DNA of 64,000 bases from Phytophthora sp. 'mugwort' (taxonomy: Eukaryota; Oomycota; Peronosporomycetes; Peronosporales; Peronosporaceae), in contig JAUCEF010000007.1 of NCBI GenBank assembly GCA_033558025.1, positions 2,604,001-2,668,000 on the forward strand. Direction: 5' to 3'. Both the position numbers and the translations under genes were made by a program. Shown piece after piece: positions 10,550 through 21,820 of this stretch. The notes beneath the pieces are model-generated. The model made no database searches. It saw only the letters and a program-made list of their open reading frames with translations, and had not been told where the DNA came from. The stretch's first letter is position 1, and every line of letters starts with the position of its first letter.

Positions 10550-12500
10550 ACCGGTACCAGAGTATGACGATAGCAGCAATACTTCTTCTGATTTTGTCTC
10601 TCCGCCTTCAATGTCAGCATTACTGAGCGCCTCTTGATGACAGTGAAAATTGATTGCGCTTCTCGATCTTTCTTGTACTTTTTGTTTAACTTGTTCACAA
10701 GCTCGGTGTCCATGGTCACTTCACTGAGCTCTAAGTGGAATGATGTGTCGCCGAAGCTCGGCACACCCAAGTTGTGGAAGAACTTTTTCTCCGGTTGTAA
10801 GTCTGGTTTCCGACTTAATGCGTCAACAATTCCATTCTTCGCACCTGGTAGATACTGGAACGTTGGCTGATACTCGGCAAGGATATCGTACCAGTGAGCT
10901 CGTCGACAGTTAGCATCCTCTGAGAGAAGAGGCCTTCGAGACTTTTGTGGTCCGTCTCGACGATCGGTGGCTTGTCCAAGCAGAATATCCGAAAAGCTGC
11001 AAGTGCATGAATGATTGCTGCTGCGTCGGGGCAGTTGAGCCCGCTGATTTCATCTTCCGACTCGTGTACGCGATCGGCTGTTCAACTCCGTCGACGATTT
11101 GGAAGAGGACACCACCGACAGCGAACTTGCCAGCATCCGAACGTAGGTACATGGGCTGACAGAAATTGGGCAGGTGCAACACAGGCGGATTGCACAGTGG
11201 TCGGTTCAGCTCCTTAAAATTATTCTTCTGTTCATCGTCGAAATGTATCTTCGCGTTGCGCTTGGTTTTCTTTTTGAGGAGGCTGAACATGCTTGCCGTT
11301 AACGGTGAAAAGTCTGGGCAGAAACGCTGGACGTAACCAGTCAAGCCGACAGAAACGGTGAAGCTCCTCTTGCATTCTTGGAACAGGCCAGTCTTTGATG
11401 GTCGGCACCTTGTCCGGACCCATGCGCACGCCGTCCCGTCCCACGAAGTCTCCGAGGCATGGAATATCATCCGCATAAAATACACACTTAGAGAGTTTCA
11501 CGTACAATATCTCGTAAGATGTTCAAAGTCTTGCGGAGAGCTTTCAAGGGAACGTTGATCTTCGGCGATTTCGTGAATATGTAGATGTCGTCGTAAAGCG
11601 ACTTTGTGTTCTCGAGCTCACGAAACAGTTTTGAAGTCAATCGATGTATCGTCGCTGGTCCGTTGCAGATTCCCATGGACAACATCAGACCTCCCAGAGT
11701 CCATTTGGAGACTGGAATGCTGTGAACTTGATGTCTTCTTAACGCATGCGTACTTATTAATACGCCGACATCAAATCCATCGTGGAAAGCCAGTATGCCC
11801 CAGCCACTGCATCCAAGATGTCTTCTTTCCGGGTCATTGGAATGCTTTGGCGAATCGTGTTGGAGTTCAAGTAATCCAACCGCTAAATCAATGTGTGGAG
11901 ATAAAATGCACTGATAATTTGTTTTGAAGTATAATCTTTAAATATTCATGAATATATTCATAAAAAATCGAAATTGTTGTTTTCCATATCACAATTGATT
12001 TTTATATGGGTATCATGTTTGACTTGATTTTACGTTTTCAGGATTATTTCTTCTCTATAAGTTATTTTGGTTTTAAATAAAGTGCAGTTTTGGTTTTAAT
12101 TTTAATTAGTTTAAATTTTTCTCTGTGTGTTTCAAAGACCTTATCTATATTTAAATTACTTTTTATTCTGATTTTTAATTGATAACGTTTTAAATACTTA
12201 ATAGATGTTGTGGATAATGCACCAATTACATTAATAAAGATGAATTAATATAAAAACAATTTAAAAACTGTGAAGTAACATACAAATATAACAAAACCTC
12301 CTTCCGGACGCCGAATGTTGGAGCAGCAGGTGGACTGATACTTGGGCGGCTGAGGCTTTTTCTTCACCATGTCCTCCACCCAGTGTACAATCTCACGTTG
12401 CTGCTCGGGCGACTGCCGCCGCTGTTGCCGATACATAGCATGAATTGAATCTTTCACATCGATCCGATTCTCGATATCGCGCTTCTCAGGCAAACCTTCT
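10550..12500 (-). pseudogene. Gypsy reverse transcriptase and RNase H (broken)
   Basis: Minus-strand order: DVKDSIHAMYRQQRRQSPEQ and VHWVEDMVKKKPQPPK (about 12340-12465) form the lead-in to the polymerase. After the AT-rich insertion come TRKEDILDAVAGAYWLSTMD (about 11765-11830) and MGICNGPATIHRL (about 11640-11680). The catalytic box is SLYDDIYIF (about 11580-11605). DFVGRDGVRMGPDKV follows (about 11410-11455). RNase H is represented by MYLRSDAGKFAVGGVLFQIV (about 11095-11155) and VEQPIAYTSRKM. Stops and frame changes occur throughout. Confidence 0.82.
11890..12290. repeat. AT-rich insertion inside the Gypsy reverse transcriptase
   Basis: About 400 bases, strikingly AT-rich compared with both flanks, with no coding frame. 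It separates the PPKYQS...RPEGG segment from the RLDYLNSNTIRQ segment of one polymerase domain, so it must have entered after the element was intact. Exact ends and a target duplication are not clear to me. Confidence 0.6.
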
Positions 12501-12599
12501 GGGGGTTCTCTATTTCCCGGAAGGTCGGCGAGAGAAGCGTGAGAATACGCTGTTCTTGTGCGTCGTCAGCATGGCGAAGGCAGGATTCGTCCGAAACCT

Positions 12600-13570
12600 T
12601 TCCCAGTTCGTCTCCAAATATTATTGAGCTTTCGCTGTTCCGACATTGTCGGGTTGGTCATGCAACTGTATTGAACGCGCGACACTCTTGATCATCTCGT
12701 TCGACAGAACCAGCATGAAGTCTGGCTCGTCGATCGACTTGGTCTTGATTCTTAGGAAGTTCCGCAGCTTCTTACCCGGAATGAACATCGTCTGTACACC
12801 TGTCTCATCAACGACGCCCATCGTGAATATCTTTTTCACGGTGCTGTCGTTGCCCCGCCCCCTGGAGCCTGTTTCATCCCCAGCCCCATATCTTGAAGAT
12901 TCTTCCTCTCTATCTCCATATGCCGCTGATTCTCCAACCAAAGGTTCTTCCGGCTGTCCGCAGACAACATACGGAGCTTCACACTGCTCTGAAGTTCGAA
13001 TGGGTTTAACGTTGGACTTCACATCCATTTCCAGCGCGGCATCTCGACAGGAATCGGGTATTTTAGCCGATATGCCTTTCGTTTTAGACAGATCTCCGAA
13101 ACCCGAAGACAATTACCGGTCCGCCTTCCACGATCGGTCCAAAAGGTCTCGCCTTTTCGTTTCCAACGCAAAGTCTTCATTCTAACTCCTTTGACTCATC
13201 GACCTCTCCAGTCAATTTGCGGCTCCATGTCCTCCAAGAACGGTATTCCGAGGATGCAGTCGAAATCGTCGAGTATGTCGTAGACAACAGCAACACAGTT
13301 GTATATCTCGTCCAGACCCGACACCTTGATACAAAGGGGCAGTACTTCCAATTGTGCTTCCTCAATCTGGCTGTCTCCCAGCTTAATGCGTCGCTGAACT
13401 TCGTTGTCCGGAACTGGTGCTCGTCTACCCACCGTTGGATACATAGCCAGTGGTAGCACCACTGTCTAGAAGCATCCTCGATGGTTTCGTCACCTTGCCG
13501 TCTCGCCTTTGATAGCGAACTGTGGACGTGACTAGTAGACGAGACGGCTTTCACACAGAACACTCAGACT
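12600..13570 (-). pseudogene. Gypsy protease region (broken)
   Basis: Retropepsin-like region. The active-site motif LLDSGATTGYV is readable on the minus strand (codons for D-S-G-A at 13455-13466). The distal motif YDILDDFDCILGIPFLEDME lies at about 13215-13275. A linker follows with PGKKLRNFLRIKTKSIDEPD and FMLVLSNEMIKSVARS (12621-13112). The motifs fall in different frames. Confidence 0.72.
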
Positions 13571-13629
13571 GATTATATCAAGCTTCAATGTTCCGGTTAC
13601 GTTCTCAACGACGCTGGACCCCCTTTTTT

Positions 13630-14382
13630 TCACTGACACGGCCGCCCGTTTCCCTGCTTGGCTTGTCCATTCTTTCGCGCGAAGCAGTCGACCTTGATCA
13701 GGCCAGGCTTCTTGCAGAAATAGCAGGTACGGTCTTCAGTACCGCTGGGTTTCGGTTCAAAGCGACCCTGGCCGCGTAGAGGTTTCCCATTGAATGAATT
13801 CCCATTGCCTAGGTGTGGTTCACGAACGAACCTCGCCTTATCATGACGCGCCGGACGTTCAAGAACATCGTCCACGAAGTGGGTCACCTCATACTTGACG
13901 GCCAAGTCCATGGCGTCGCTCGGCACCTCTGGGTTCTCGAGCTTGACATAGCTACGAGTCCTGTTTGCTTGAGACCGTTAGCATACTGTAGAACTAGGTC
14001 GAGCCTGCTCATGCCTTCCACACGGAAGATGACAGCTGAGTACTCGCCGTTGAAAGTCTCGATGTTCGCAGCCTGTTTGACACGCTGAAACTTCTCCCGT
14101 AACAGGGCTTGGTAGTTCGACGCCTCGAAGTGTTGGAGCAATGCTCACGGAAAATCCCCCGCGTGTGCTTCTCCACTCGCGTCGTCGACGCCCAGTGCAG
14201 AAGCCAGTCCGAGGCCGGCTCTGCATCGCTAACCCGGCGATTCCAGGTAGTCGCGGTCTCGCGTCTTCAATCATAATTTTGTTGATGTGGCAGGCGTTCT
14301 CGATTTGAAACAGTCGCGTACGTCCTCCCCTCTTGCCCGTGAACTTGGGCAGGTTGCTGGGTGCTCGCGTGCGTTCTGTCAT
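13630..14382 (-). pseudogene. Gypsy gag with degenerate zinc knuckle (broken)
   Basis: Minus-strand frames from about 14382 to 13630 give a gag-like protein: TERTRAPSNLPKFTGK near the N-terminus and FNGEYSAVIFRVEGMSRLDL in the middle. Near the C-terminus is a CCHC-type knuckle CYFCKKPGLIKVDC, which keeps the C-x2-C-x4-x-x4-C spacing but has Leu where His is expected. At least two frame changes break it. Confidence 0.65.
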
Positions 14383-14471
14383 CGCTATTTGAGCCGGTCG
14401 ATCTCCGCCCGTAGTTAAGCGTTCGTCGGCATGGGCTTCTTTTGGTCAGGTTGCTGGGACCAACAAGTGCT

Positions 14472-14701
14472 ACCAGTATATCCGGAAGCGTAGGCGTTTG
14501 GGGGAAGGGCGGCTAGAAGTAGAGTCCCGTCCCCCGCAATTCGGGCGAATGGAAGCCGCATTGGCCTCCACAGCCACCGTACGTCTGCTTTATATTAGAC
14601 TCACTATACTATTCTATTCCTGAGTAGTTCTAGACCCCTATTCGATTAGTTACTACCAATCCAATCCGTGTACAGTAAGTATTTTCTGACACCCTGACAG
14701 C
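14472..14701 (-). repeat. Candidate 5' LTR of the Gypsy element
   Basis: Upstream of gag, on the minus strand, a 230-bp stretch begins TGTCAGGGTGTCAG and ends near GGTAGCA. It is followed by TTGGTCCCAGCAACC, which could be a primer-binding site complementary to a tRNA 3' end. No second copy was found, so this rests on position and on TG...CA ends only. Confidence 0.35.
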
Positions 14702-16738
14702 TCCCAACCCAACAAGTGAGCAAATGGGCAGACGCCCAGAATAGGGAACGGTGTTCTCGAGATGAGTTATATTTAATACCTTTGCACTTTTATTGACTAT
14801 CATGTGCACATGATGACGACTATGAAAAACATGTGCAGAATGAGTTCTGTTTGAGAGATATCGTATCTAAGTGATCAGATATGTCAACCAAGGAGCCTCG
14901 TTTGTGGAAGGTACTCTTGCTCAGGAGACCTGAGGCGGGTGTGTCTTTCTGGTGTTTGCTCTGCAACCACGTTCTGCATTCACTTCTCTGCTGCAGTCGT
15001 GAGCACAGCCCACGTCTGCTGCAAACCAAAGTAAATCCAAATCGAGCCGAGAGCTGTCGGAGTCGACGTCCCTAGCGCTTACCGCCTCATCAACAATGAA
15101 CAGCAACATCAACAATGAACAGACATCATCTCTTGTCTGGAACGACTTTTTGATTTTAAAACTGCTCTAGTGAACTGTGTTATTTTCAGTGCAGATGACT
15201 TTGTGGTGCACGTGAGCTTCATGCATCTCCCAACGTGCACATAATAATAAAATTTGTATTCCCTCTCGAGACCGCGTACCCACTAGTAATAGCCTCCATG
15301 TTTTCAGCGAAGCATGCATGCTCTTGGCTGAAACCTAGTGTGGACTACGTAGCAACGTCATTACGAAGTCAGTACGATCACATAAACAAAATATGTAATA
15401 AAGTTGTGCACGATTCACCTCGACATTATTGAAGGACAACTTAGGCACTGTGATATCGCTTTCGCGTCTCCGATACAGACGGATGAGTGCTGCGCCTCAG
15501 GTTGCCAGTTAAAAGCATCGTCCCGGAGCAGTGTAGAGACCATGAACACAGTTTTAATGTCGATTTAGAGGTAAGTCATGACATAATCATGTGTGCTTAT
15601 CCGCCTGACTTGCCTTTGAGTGCATTTATGAAGCGGTTGCCCAGCTCATTGCAAAGGTCCTGCACGTGAGTTCGCTATTGTAGGATTATAGCTTCCAGTG
15701 CGTCTTTACGGTAACAAATACAGTACCTTTGAATCACGACGTTGCGCCTTTGCTGCAATCACTCATGAGCAAATTCAGTTTCACTTAGCTTATTTAATCG
15801 CTGTTTCGTCCTCCAAATTCTTGACTCGATGACAAACTTGTGCTAAGATATCATAAGTGTACCGCACCCTCCACAAGGCCAAATTCATTTAATCTAGCAG
15901 CAACTTTTCTGCTCCAGATAAGCGGTCTCATTATCCATCTTTCCCATGGCTAATGTAGGAAAAAGCACAGCACGAGTTGCATCTTCGGCTGCGACGAGGC
16001 TATCTGAATCAAGACGACAACTGCAACTACGATAAGACGTGCAGCCCTGTCACCGGACGCTCTACATTTACCTCGCAAGCAACAAGCACCTCAAGCGGAA
16101 CTTGACACAGCTTACCAGATGTCGAAGGTCCTGCGATTTGCAACTAGGGGCGCATGCTCAACGGAAAGTTCTCACAGTGATCATCAAATATGCTCCCATG
16201 GTGCGCTGTCAGGTCGTCCATAAGTGATCAGCGCGCGCCCATGCACAGTCTCAACGACTGTCAGCAGGGCGTCCTGCATTCTCAATGGCGCCAACTTCTC
16301 ATTCAGCGGCCTGCTACAGTTCTGCAGCCGCAGTAATAACTACATGAGCCTCATCCCCGTTCAGCAAATCTCCCTCCTGACATGTTGAATGCTTACAATC
16401 GCTTGAAACCACAACGCCAACTCTAGGTCTGACGGTGCATCCTCTCGCCATCTCTCGTTTTTCTCGATCCTGACGTTTAAATTGGTGTAAACCGCGTGCA
16501 GCGAGGTCAGCAGATCCCCACATCACACATAATGCCGCTATCCTGAGGCAGTAGCACCTCAGGACACCGCAGTCCGATGCATTGCCCCCAACTTGAAGTG
16601 CGTTTTGTGATGCACCTTTTCGCACACCCATATCTTCAAGTACGTGTGGTGTACACCACATCCACATACAAACATCCAATCACGATATACCATGCCACCG
16701 AACGAGCGTCATATCCGGATTTTCAAGGTCTACGCAAC
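14702..16738. other. Two-kilobase spacer with no gene recognised
   Basis: Scattered short frames, none protein-like enough to support. One 16-bp exact direct repeat, CATCAACAATGAACAG, occurs at 15088-15103 and 15107-15122. The right end should contain the promoter of the glutaryl-CoA dehydrogenase gene. Confidence 0.5.
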
Positions 16739-18643
16739 ATGCACATGCTGGCCGCCAAGACCTTCTCGCTGCCCATCGCTGGTCGGCGTGCGCTTGGAGC
16801 CACGCGCGGCACGGCCGGAGGCCGCGCCGCCTTTAATTGGAGGGACCCGCTGATGCTGGAGGACCAGCTGACGGACGAGGAGACCATGATCCAGGTGCGT
16901 CTGACCGGTCTCAGCTGCGGTCGCTGACGCGTCTTGAGACTGAGTGGTGGGCTGTTTCACTGCAGAAATCGGCCAACGACTACTGCCAGGGCAAACTGCT
17001 ACCGCGCATCGTTGAGGCCAATCGAAAGGGCAAGTTCGACCGCTCCATTATGAAGGAAATGGGCGAGATGGGGTTCCTTGGCCCCACGATTAAGGGCTAC
17101 GGCTGCGCCGGCGTGGGCTACGTGTCCTACGGCCTCATTGCGAACGCTGTGGAGCGTGTATGTATCTATCGGCGAATTTGGATTGAGTGACGGAGAGCTT
17201 ACCAATGTGTGGGGTATGAGTGCAGGTGGACAGTGCGTACCGTTCTGCGATGAGTGTGCAGTCGTCTCTGGTGATGCACCCGATCAACACATTCGGGTCG
17301 GATGAGCAGAAGGAAAAGGTGCGTGTCAGTTCACTTGCGATAGTGTGTGTTGCTTGTATACCTTCGCGTGAACTGCATTTCTCAAGCGTGTGGATCCTAT
17401 TCGACTTGTTGGTGGTGTGCAGTACCTCCCGCGTCTCGCCACGGGCGAACTTATTGGCTGTTTCGGCTTGACAGAGCCAAACCACGGATCGGACCCTGGC
17501 TCGTGAGTTAAAGTCGTTCAGTGTGCGATTTTTTTTTTTTTTTTGTGTAGACATCTAAGCGCTCTTTTGTTACTTTTTTTTTCATGAAAGGATGGAGACA
17601 CGCGCCAAGCTCAAAGGAGACAAGTACATTCTTAACGGCTCCAAGAACTGGATCACCAACGCTCCAATTGCTGATGTTTTCCTTGTCTGGGCAAAGGACG
17701 ACGAGGACGATATACGCGGTTTCATCCTGGAGAAGGTGCATTGCGGTTTTGTGTCGTTGCTGATCTAGCAAGCGTGATTCATATAATTGGTATGCACCTG
17801 CAGGACTTCCCCGGTCTATCTGCCCCTTATATTGATGGTAAAGCAACCTTGATGGCGTCTGCCACTGGCATGATTTTCCTCGAAGACGTCGAAGTTCCCA
17901 AGGAGAACATGCTGCCCAAGGTGAAGGGCCTCAAGGTACGCTATAGCAGAGCTTACTTCAGCAATGTTTCGTTTTCGATTTAATAACCTATTTGTTCATG
18001 ATATGGCAACTATAATAGGGACCTTTCAGCTGCCTGAACAGTGCTCGCTATGGAATTTCCTGGGGAGCTCTCGGCGCAGCATGTACGAGCTGGAAGGCAT
18101 TTCCAGACGTGTTGAGCATTGTTTTTCTAACTCTTCTTTCAACTTGAACAGACGCGTGTATGGACATCGCCCGTCAATACACCCTCGATCGTTACCAGTT
18201 CGGCGCTCCATTAGCAGCGTATGTATTTGGATCTGAACCTGTGTGCGTCGACCTGCATTAGTGCTGACAATAATATTGTGCGTCATCTGTATACTTTGGG
18301 CAGCAACCAGCTTATCCAGAAGAAACTAGCAGACATGAGCACGGAAATGGCGCTCGGCCTTCAGGGATGCCTGCAAGTCGGCCGTCTGCTCGATGAGGGT
18401 AAGGCACCTGTGGAATTGATCTCCATGGTCAAGCGCAACTCGTGCGGCAAGGCAATTGAGATTGCCCGCAATGCCCGTGACATGCTTGGTGGAAACGGTG
18501 TTTCGGACGAGTACCACATCATTCGCCACGTCGTGAACCTGGAGGCTGTGAACACCTACGAAGGCACGCATGACGTGCACGCCCTCATCCTTGGTCGTGC
18601 CATCACGGGTTTGCCTGCGTTCGTGCCTCGGATGGCTCCGTAG
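16739..18643 (+). CDS. GCDH: Glutaryl-CoA dehydrogenase, mitochondrial
   Basis: FAD-dependent acyl-CoA dehydrogenase of lysine, hydroxylysine and tryptophan breakdown; it oxidises and decarboxylates glutaryl-CoA to crotonyl-CoA in mitochondria. Nine exons: 16739-16894, 16966-17157, 17226-17318, 17423-17502, 17591-17735, 17804-17935, 18019-18082, 18152-18218, 18304-18643, totalling 422 codons plus stop with consistent phases. The first 25 residues ([17 protein letters not shown]) look like a mitochondrial presequence; a second ATG at 16745 is also possible. Family blocks: [60 protein letters not shown]. The catalytic base is Glu396 in [25 protein letters not shown] and the overall length (human enzyme 438) favour GCDH over other acyl-CoA dehydrogenases. 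One intron has a 17-base T run. Confidence 0.95.
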
Positions 18644-18967
18644 ACACGAGCACAAGCGATTGGAGCCTCCAAAATTGGACAGGAAAGGATACTCTGCTGT
18701 TGTACGCATGAACCTAGTTGCTAATTGAAGCTGGAAAGTGAAGTATAACCCCTTCTGAAAAATCAAGTTTAATTCCTGAGAATTAATAAATGAAATTTAA
18801 AAAGTGAGGCTTTACTATACCATACATAGACAGAATGTTTTGTGTGTCTTACAAGATACACATAAGTTTTTCGAAGTATGAGGCAACAAAACAAAGTTTA
18901 CCAAGAAGGAAGGATTACTGTAGTCGCATGAACTTATTTTAGTTGTGTTCCGCTTTCAGGCCGCAAT
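18644..18967. terminator. Convergent 3' intergenic region with polyadenylation signal
   Basis: 324 bases between two convergent stop codons. AATAAA at 18785-18790, 142 nt after the GCDH stop, is a candidate polyadenylation signal for that gene. No coding frame seen. Confidence 0.45.
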
Positions 18968-21820
18968 TTAGTTGAACCCGTACTCCTGACGGGCCCGCTT
19001 CACGACACCAATTAGGAATCCGCTCTTGTTGCGAACATTGGAGAGGTTCGCGCCAGCAAATCGTGTGATAACTTGGTTTGCCAACGGCTCTGATAGCTGT
19101 CCAAGTACCTCGTAGCACTTACCACCAAGTTCTTCCAACGACGAGAGCGTCCGATTCGCCACCAAGGAATGAATGTGGTTCTGCACTGACATTGGCAGTG
19201 AAGTAAACGACGGCATACCAATAGGAGCCCGTGCAGTCTCAACTGGGGGTGGTCCTCGTACTGCTCCACCATATTGAGTTGGTCCTTGTGGTGCTGGCTG
19301 TCGACGACGCGGATCCCGTGGGTCCTGCGGGGCCTCGTAGGGCCGTTCATACAATGCAGGGCCAGGGCCAGCTGTCATAGGAGCTGATTGTCCACGGTAG
19401 CCACCGCCATTTGCTCCATTATTGCTATTCATACGTCCACCTTGAGGAGGTCCGCCTAGAACAGATGCACCTTGGGTCGGTGCTCCGTAACCCCCACCTC
19501 CCGGCATCGTAGAAGGAGGTTGTCCGCGGGGCGAAGACACCTGCGGTCGGTGCTGCTTTTCGGATGCAATCGCCTTCTCGTTGACACGGTTAATGATTCC
19601 CACCAGAAAGCCTTGCAAATTCTCCACCTGGGATAGATCCACATTGCTGAAATTCTCAACGGCTTGCAGTGCCACACGCTCCGGCAGATGTAACAATCGC
19701 GTGACGACGTTATCATTAAGCGGCTCCTGCAACCTGCCTTCGCGACGCATGCTGTCGACGACGGCTCTAACTGGGGCCGGCAGACGTTCGTACAGATCGT
19801 TCGACCCCACGACACGAGGTGCGCCTGGTGTTCCTCCTTGAGGTGGCGGCTGCTGGGTTGTCTGCAAGCTTCGACGACGGGGATCACGTCCAGCACCACT
19901 GCTACTTTGAGGAAGTGGCTGATCACGACGACGCGGGTCTTCGGCTCTTATGCCTGTCGCCGCCTGCGGCAATGCTTGAACAGTTGGCGAAGATGGGCCC
20001 TGACGGCCTCGGGAAGCTAGTCGAGGGTCTACCGCCGACCTTTGACTTGTAGTACGCGCTGATCCATTTGATTCCGTGGCAACTACTTGATCTAGGTGTA
20101 CAGCACGCCCAAACTCGTCCACATTTTTCTGGTGATGACGCTCAGGTTCAGGTCGCGCATTGGCTCCCCTAGTAGGTCGAGGAGAACTCTTTACCGACGT
20201 ATCTTCGAGAGGTTGGTCCCGCTGATATGGCACATGAACATTCGAAATGCCAGTAGCAGGTTGAGGAGGAGCGTAGCCGAAGCGAAAAAGACCTGGATCA
20301 CTCTTGTAATCCGAAATGAAGGCGCCCACGGGCTGCAGTGCTGCGACTTGGGGGTTCTCCTTCTGGTACTCGCGATAGATGCGCATCAGTTGTCCGTTCT
20401 TGTCACGGACATCCCGCATAGGCGTGCGCACGAATCGGGCAATGATTGCAATCTGAGCAAACTCAGGCATAGCACCAACAGAAGCAAAGGCAGCACGACT
20501 CACTTGGGTGACTCGGAACTCACCGCTGGTCTGGAAGTCCATGAGCCGATCCCACGCCGCAGCAGAGAGCCCCTTGTGGTCATCTTCGTGGTGTTTGTGT
20601 CTGCTGCTGGAAGATGAAGTGGAATCTCCGCTTCCACGACGATGGCGACCGTGCTTGTGCTCGTCATCGTGAGGGCTGCTTTTGTCACCGACGTAACGTG
20701 TCCGCTTGGGGTCGTTATCTCCAGTCGCTGATGCGTCGGAAAACACATGCGGTTGCTCAATGGCCTTCCTCTTTGCTGGTGTCACGGTAGATGATTCAGC
20801 TGCAGCAGTACTCAACGACGTATGATCCACTTCCATTGCGACAGGTACCTGAGCTGATACCAACGGTAACATGGATGGATGATCCGGGTCATACTCCTCT
20901 TGCTCGGAAGATGGACGGTGGCTAGCAAAATCTGGTGCTACTGTGGTTGCGACTGGAGTTCCTGCTGGAGACGGATTGGCCGGGTCGTATTCGTCCTCTC
21001 CGTGGGGCACGCAATCCACTGTCACTGCAGGCGCGGGTGGATCATATTCACTTGCTTCGTGCGTCGATGGAGATGACGCACCATCTGCTCCAGTGTCCTC
21101 CATAGGCGCATCTTTTTCTGCTTCATGTTCTTCACGCATAACAGCGTTTGCCGCTTCCGTAGCCTCTGCAGAAGTGGTCAAGTCACCGTTGTTTGCATGA
21201 TCAGCCGTCGTGTCCATCGGTGCAGTCTTTAGTCCTGAGTCCTCCAGTTGACCCTCTACTCCTGTTTCTGCAGACGCTTCAGTTGTAACTGTTTCCTCAA
21301 CTGGATGCGTCGAGGCGTTCACTGCGTCATCCTCCCCTCCGATAACTGCATCATTCTCCTCCGAAACTTCACCTTCTTGCTGCAAGCTTGCATGGGCAGC
21401 AGCCTCTGTCTGTACAGATGCCTCATCGCCCTTGTTCTCTACAGCAGCAGGATCTGAAGCCGCAGTAGCAGCGTCGACCGTCGGCTCCGACGTCATCGCG
21501 ACGTCTAGCTGTACCGGTTCCTCCTGTACGTCGGCAACGGTAGCCGCTCCCTCATCTGCTGTTGCAATTGCACTCTCCTCAGCCTTTTCCATCTCCACTG
21601 GCTGCAGGGACGTGTCGACCTGTGCGGCGACACTGCCATCCAGTTGTTGATCGGATGCAGATGCCGTCTCTTGTTGCACATGGTTGACATCCTCCTGGTC
21701 AGTGGCGGTATTGCTACCGACGAGTGCATCGATCGTAGGGTCTGGTGCTTGCGTTAGTTCGTTCAGTGCACCATCCGCCGCGCCGGCGGCGCTGATCGGC
21801 GCGGGTGCATCTAGCTCCAT
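18968..21820 (-). CDS. Protein with three hnRNP Q/R-type acidic domains, no RNA recognition motif
   Basis: Single-exon frame of 950 codons from the ATG at 21818-21820. Residues 1-330 are acidic, Ala/Glu/Thr-rich and probably disordered, with three spaced EYDP repeats (EYDPPAPA, EYDPANPS, EYDPDHPS). A His/Ser/Lys-rich basic stretch follows. Three copies of a helical module resembling the N-terminal acidic domain of hnRNP Q/R come next: about 425-500 (WDRLMDFQTSGEFRV), 675-745 (FSNVDLSQVENLQGFLVGII) and 872-950 (FAGANLSNVRNKSGFLIGVV). In hnRNP Q/R and relatives, one copy precedes RRM domains and mediates protein contacts; here no RRM is seen. Pro/Gly/Gln-rich linkers with PRRR or DPRRR patches connect the copies. 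The frame stays open upstream to an ATG at 22174, but those extra 118 residues look like leader sequence. A nuclear RNA-related role is inference. Confidence 0.8.
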   Translation of the reverse strand: MELDAPAPISAAGAADGALNELTQAPDPTIDALVGSNTATDQEDVNHVQQETASASDQQLDGSVAAQVDTSLQPVEMEKAEESAIATADEGAATVADVQEEPVQLDVAMTSEPTVDAATAASDPAAVENKGDEASVQTEAAAHASLQQEGEVSEENDAVIGGEDDAVNASTHPVEETVTTEASAETGVEGQLEDSGLKTAPMDTTADHANNGDLTTSAEATEAANAVMREEHEAEKDAPMEDTGADGASSPSTHEASEYDPPAPAVTVDCVPHGEDEYDPANPSPAGTPVATTVAPDFASHRPSSEQEEYDPDHPSMLPLVSAQVPVAMEVDHTSLSTAAAESSTVTPAKRKAIEQPHVFSDASATGDNDPKRTRYVGDKSSPHDDEHKHGRHRRGSGDSTSSSSSRHKHHEDDHKGLSAAAWDRLMDFQTSGEFRVTQVSRAAFASVGAMPEFAQIAIIARFVRTPMRDVRDKNGQLMRIYREYQKENPQVAALQPVGAFISDYKSDPGLFRFGYAPPQPATGISNVHVPYQRDQPLEDTSVKSSPRPTRGANARPEPERHHQKNVDEFGRAVHLDQVVATESNGSARTTSQRSAVDPRLASRGRQGPSSPTVQALPQAATGIRAEDPRRRDQPLPQSSSGAGRDPRRRSLQTTQQPPPQGGTPGAPRVVGSNDLYERLPAPVRAVVDSMRREGRLQEPLNDNVVTRLLHLPERVALQAVENFSNVDLSQVENLQGFLVGIINRVNEKAIASEKQHRPQVSSPRGQPPSTMPGGGGYGAPTQGASVLGGPPQGGRMNSNNGANGGGYRGQSAPMTAGPGPALYERPYEAPQDPRDPRRRQPAPQGPTQYGGAVRGPPPVETARAPIGMPSFTSLPMSVQNHIHSLVANRTLSSLEELGGKCYEVLGQLSEPLANQVITRFAGANLSNVRNKSGFLIGVVKRARQEYGFN

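Larger units (their letters stand above)
9017..14701 (-). mobile_element. Ty3/Gypsy retrotransposon relic of the chromodomain type
   Basis: Minus-strand element in the order gag, protease, reverse transcriptase, RNase H, integrase, chromodomain, which is the Ty3/Gypsy order. All domains are detectable, but they lie in different frames with stops, so it is inactive. A candidate 5' LTR lies at 14472-14701. I could not find a matching 3' LTR below 9017. Two later insertions interrupt it: a SINE-like element (9242-9422) and an AT-rich block (about 11890-12290). Confidence 0.8.
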
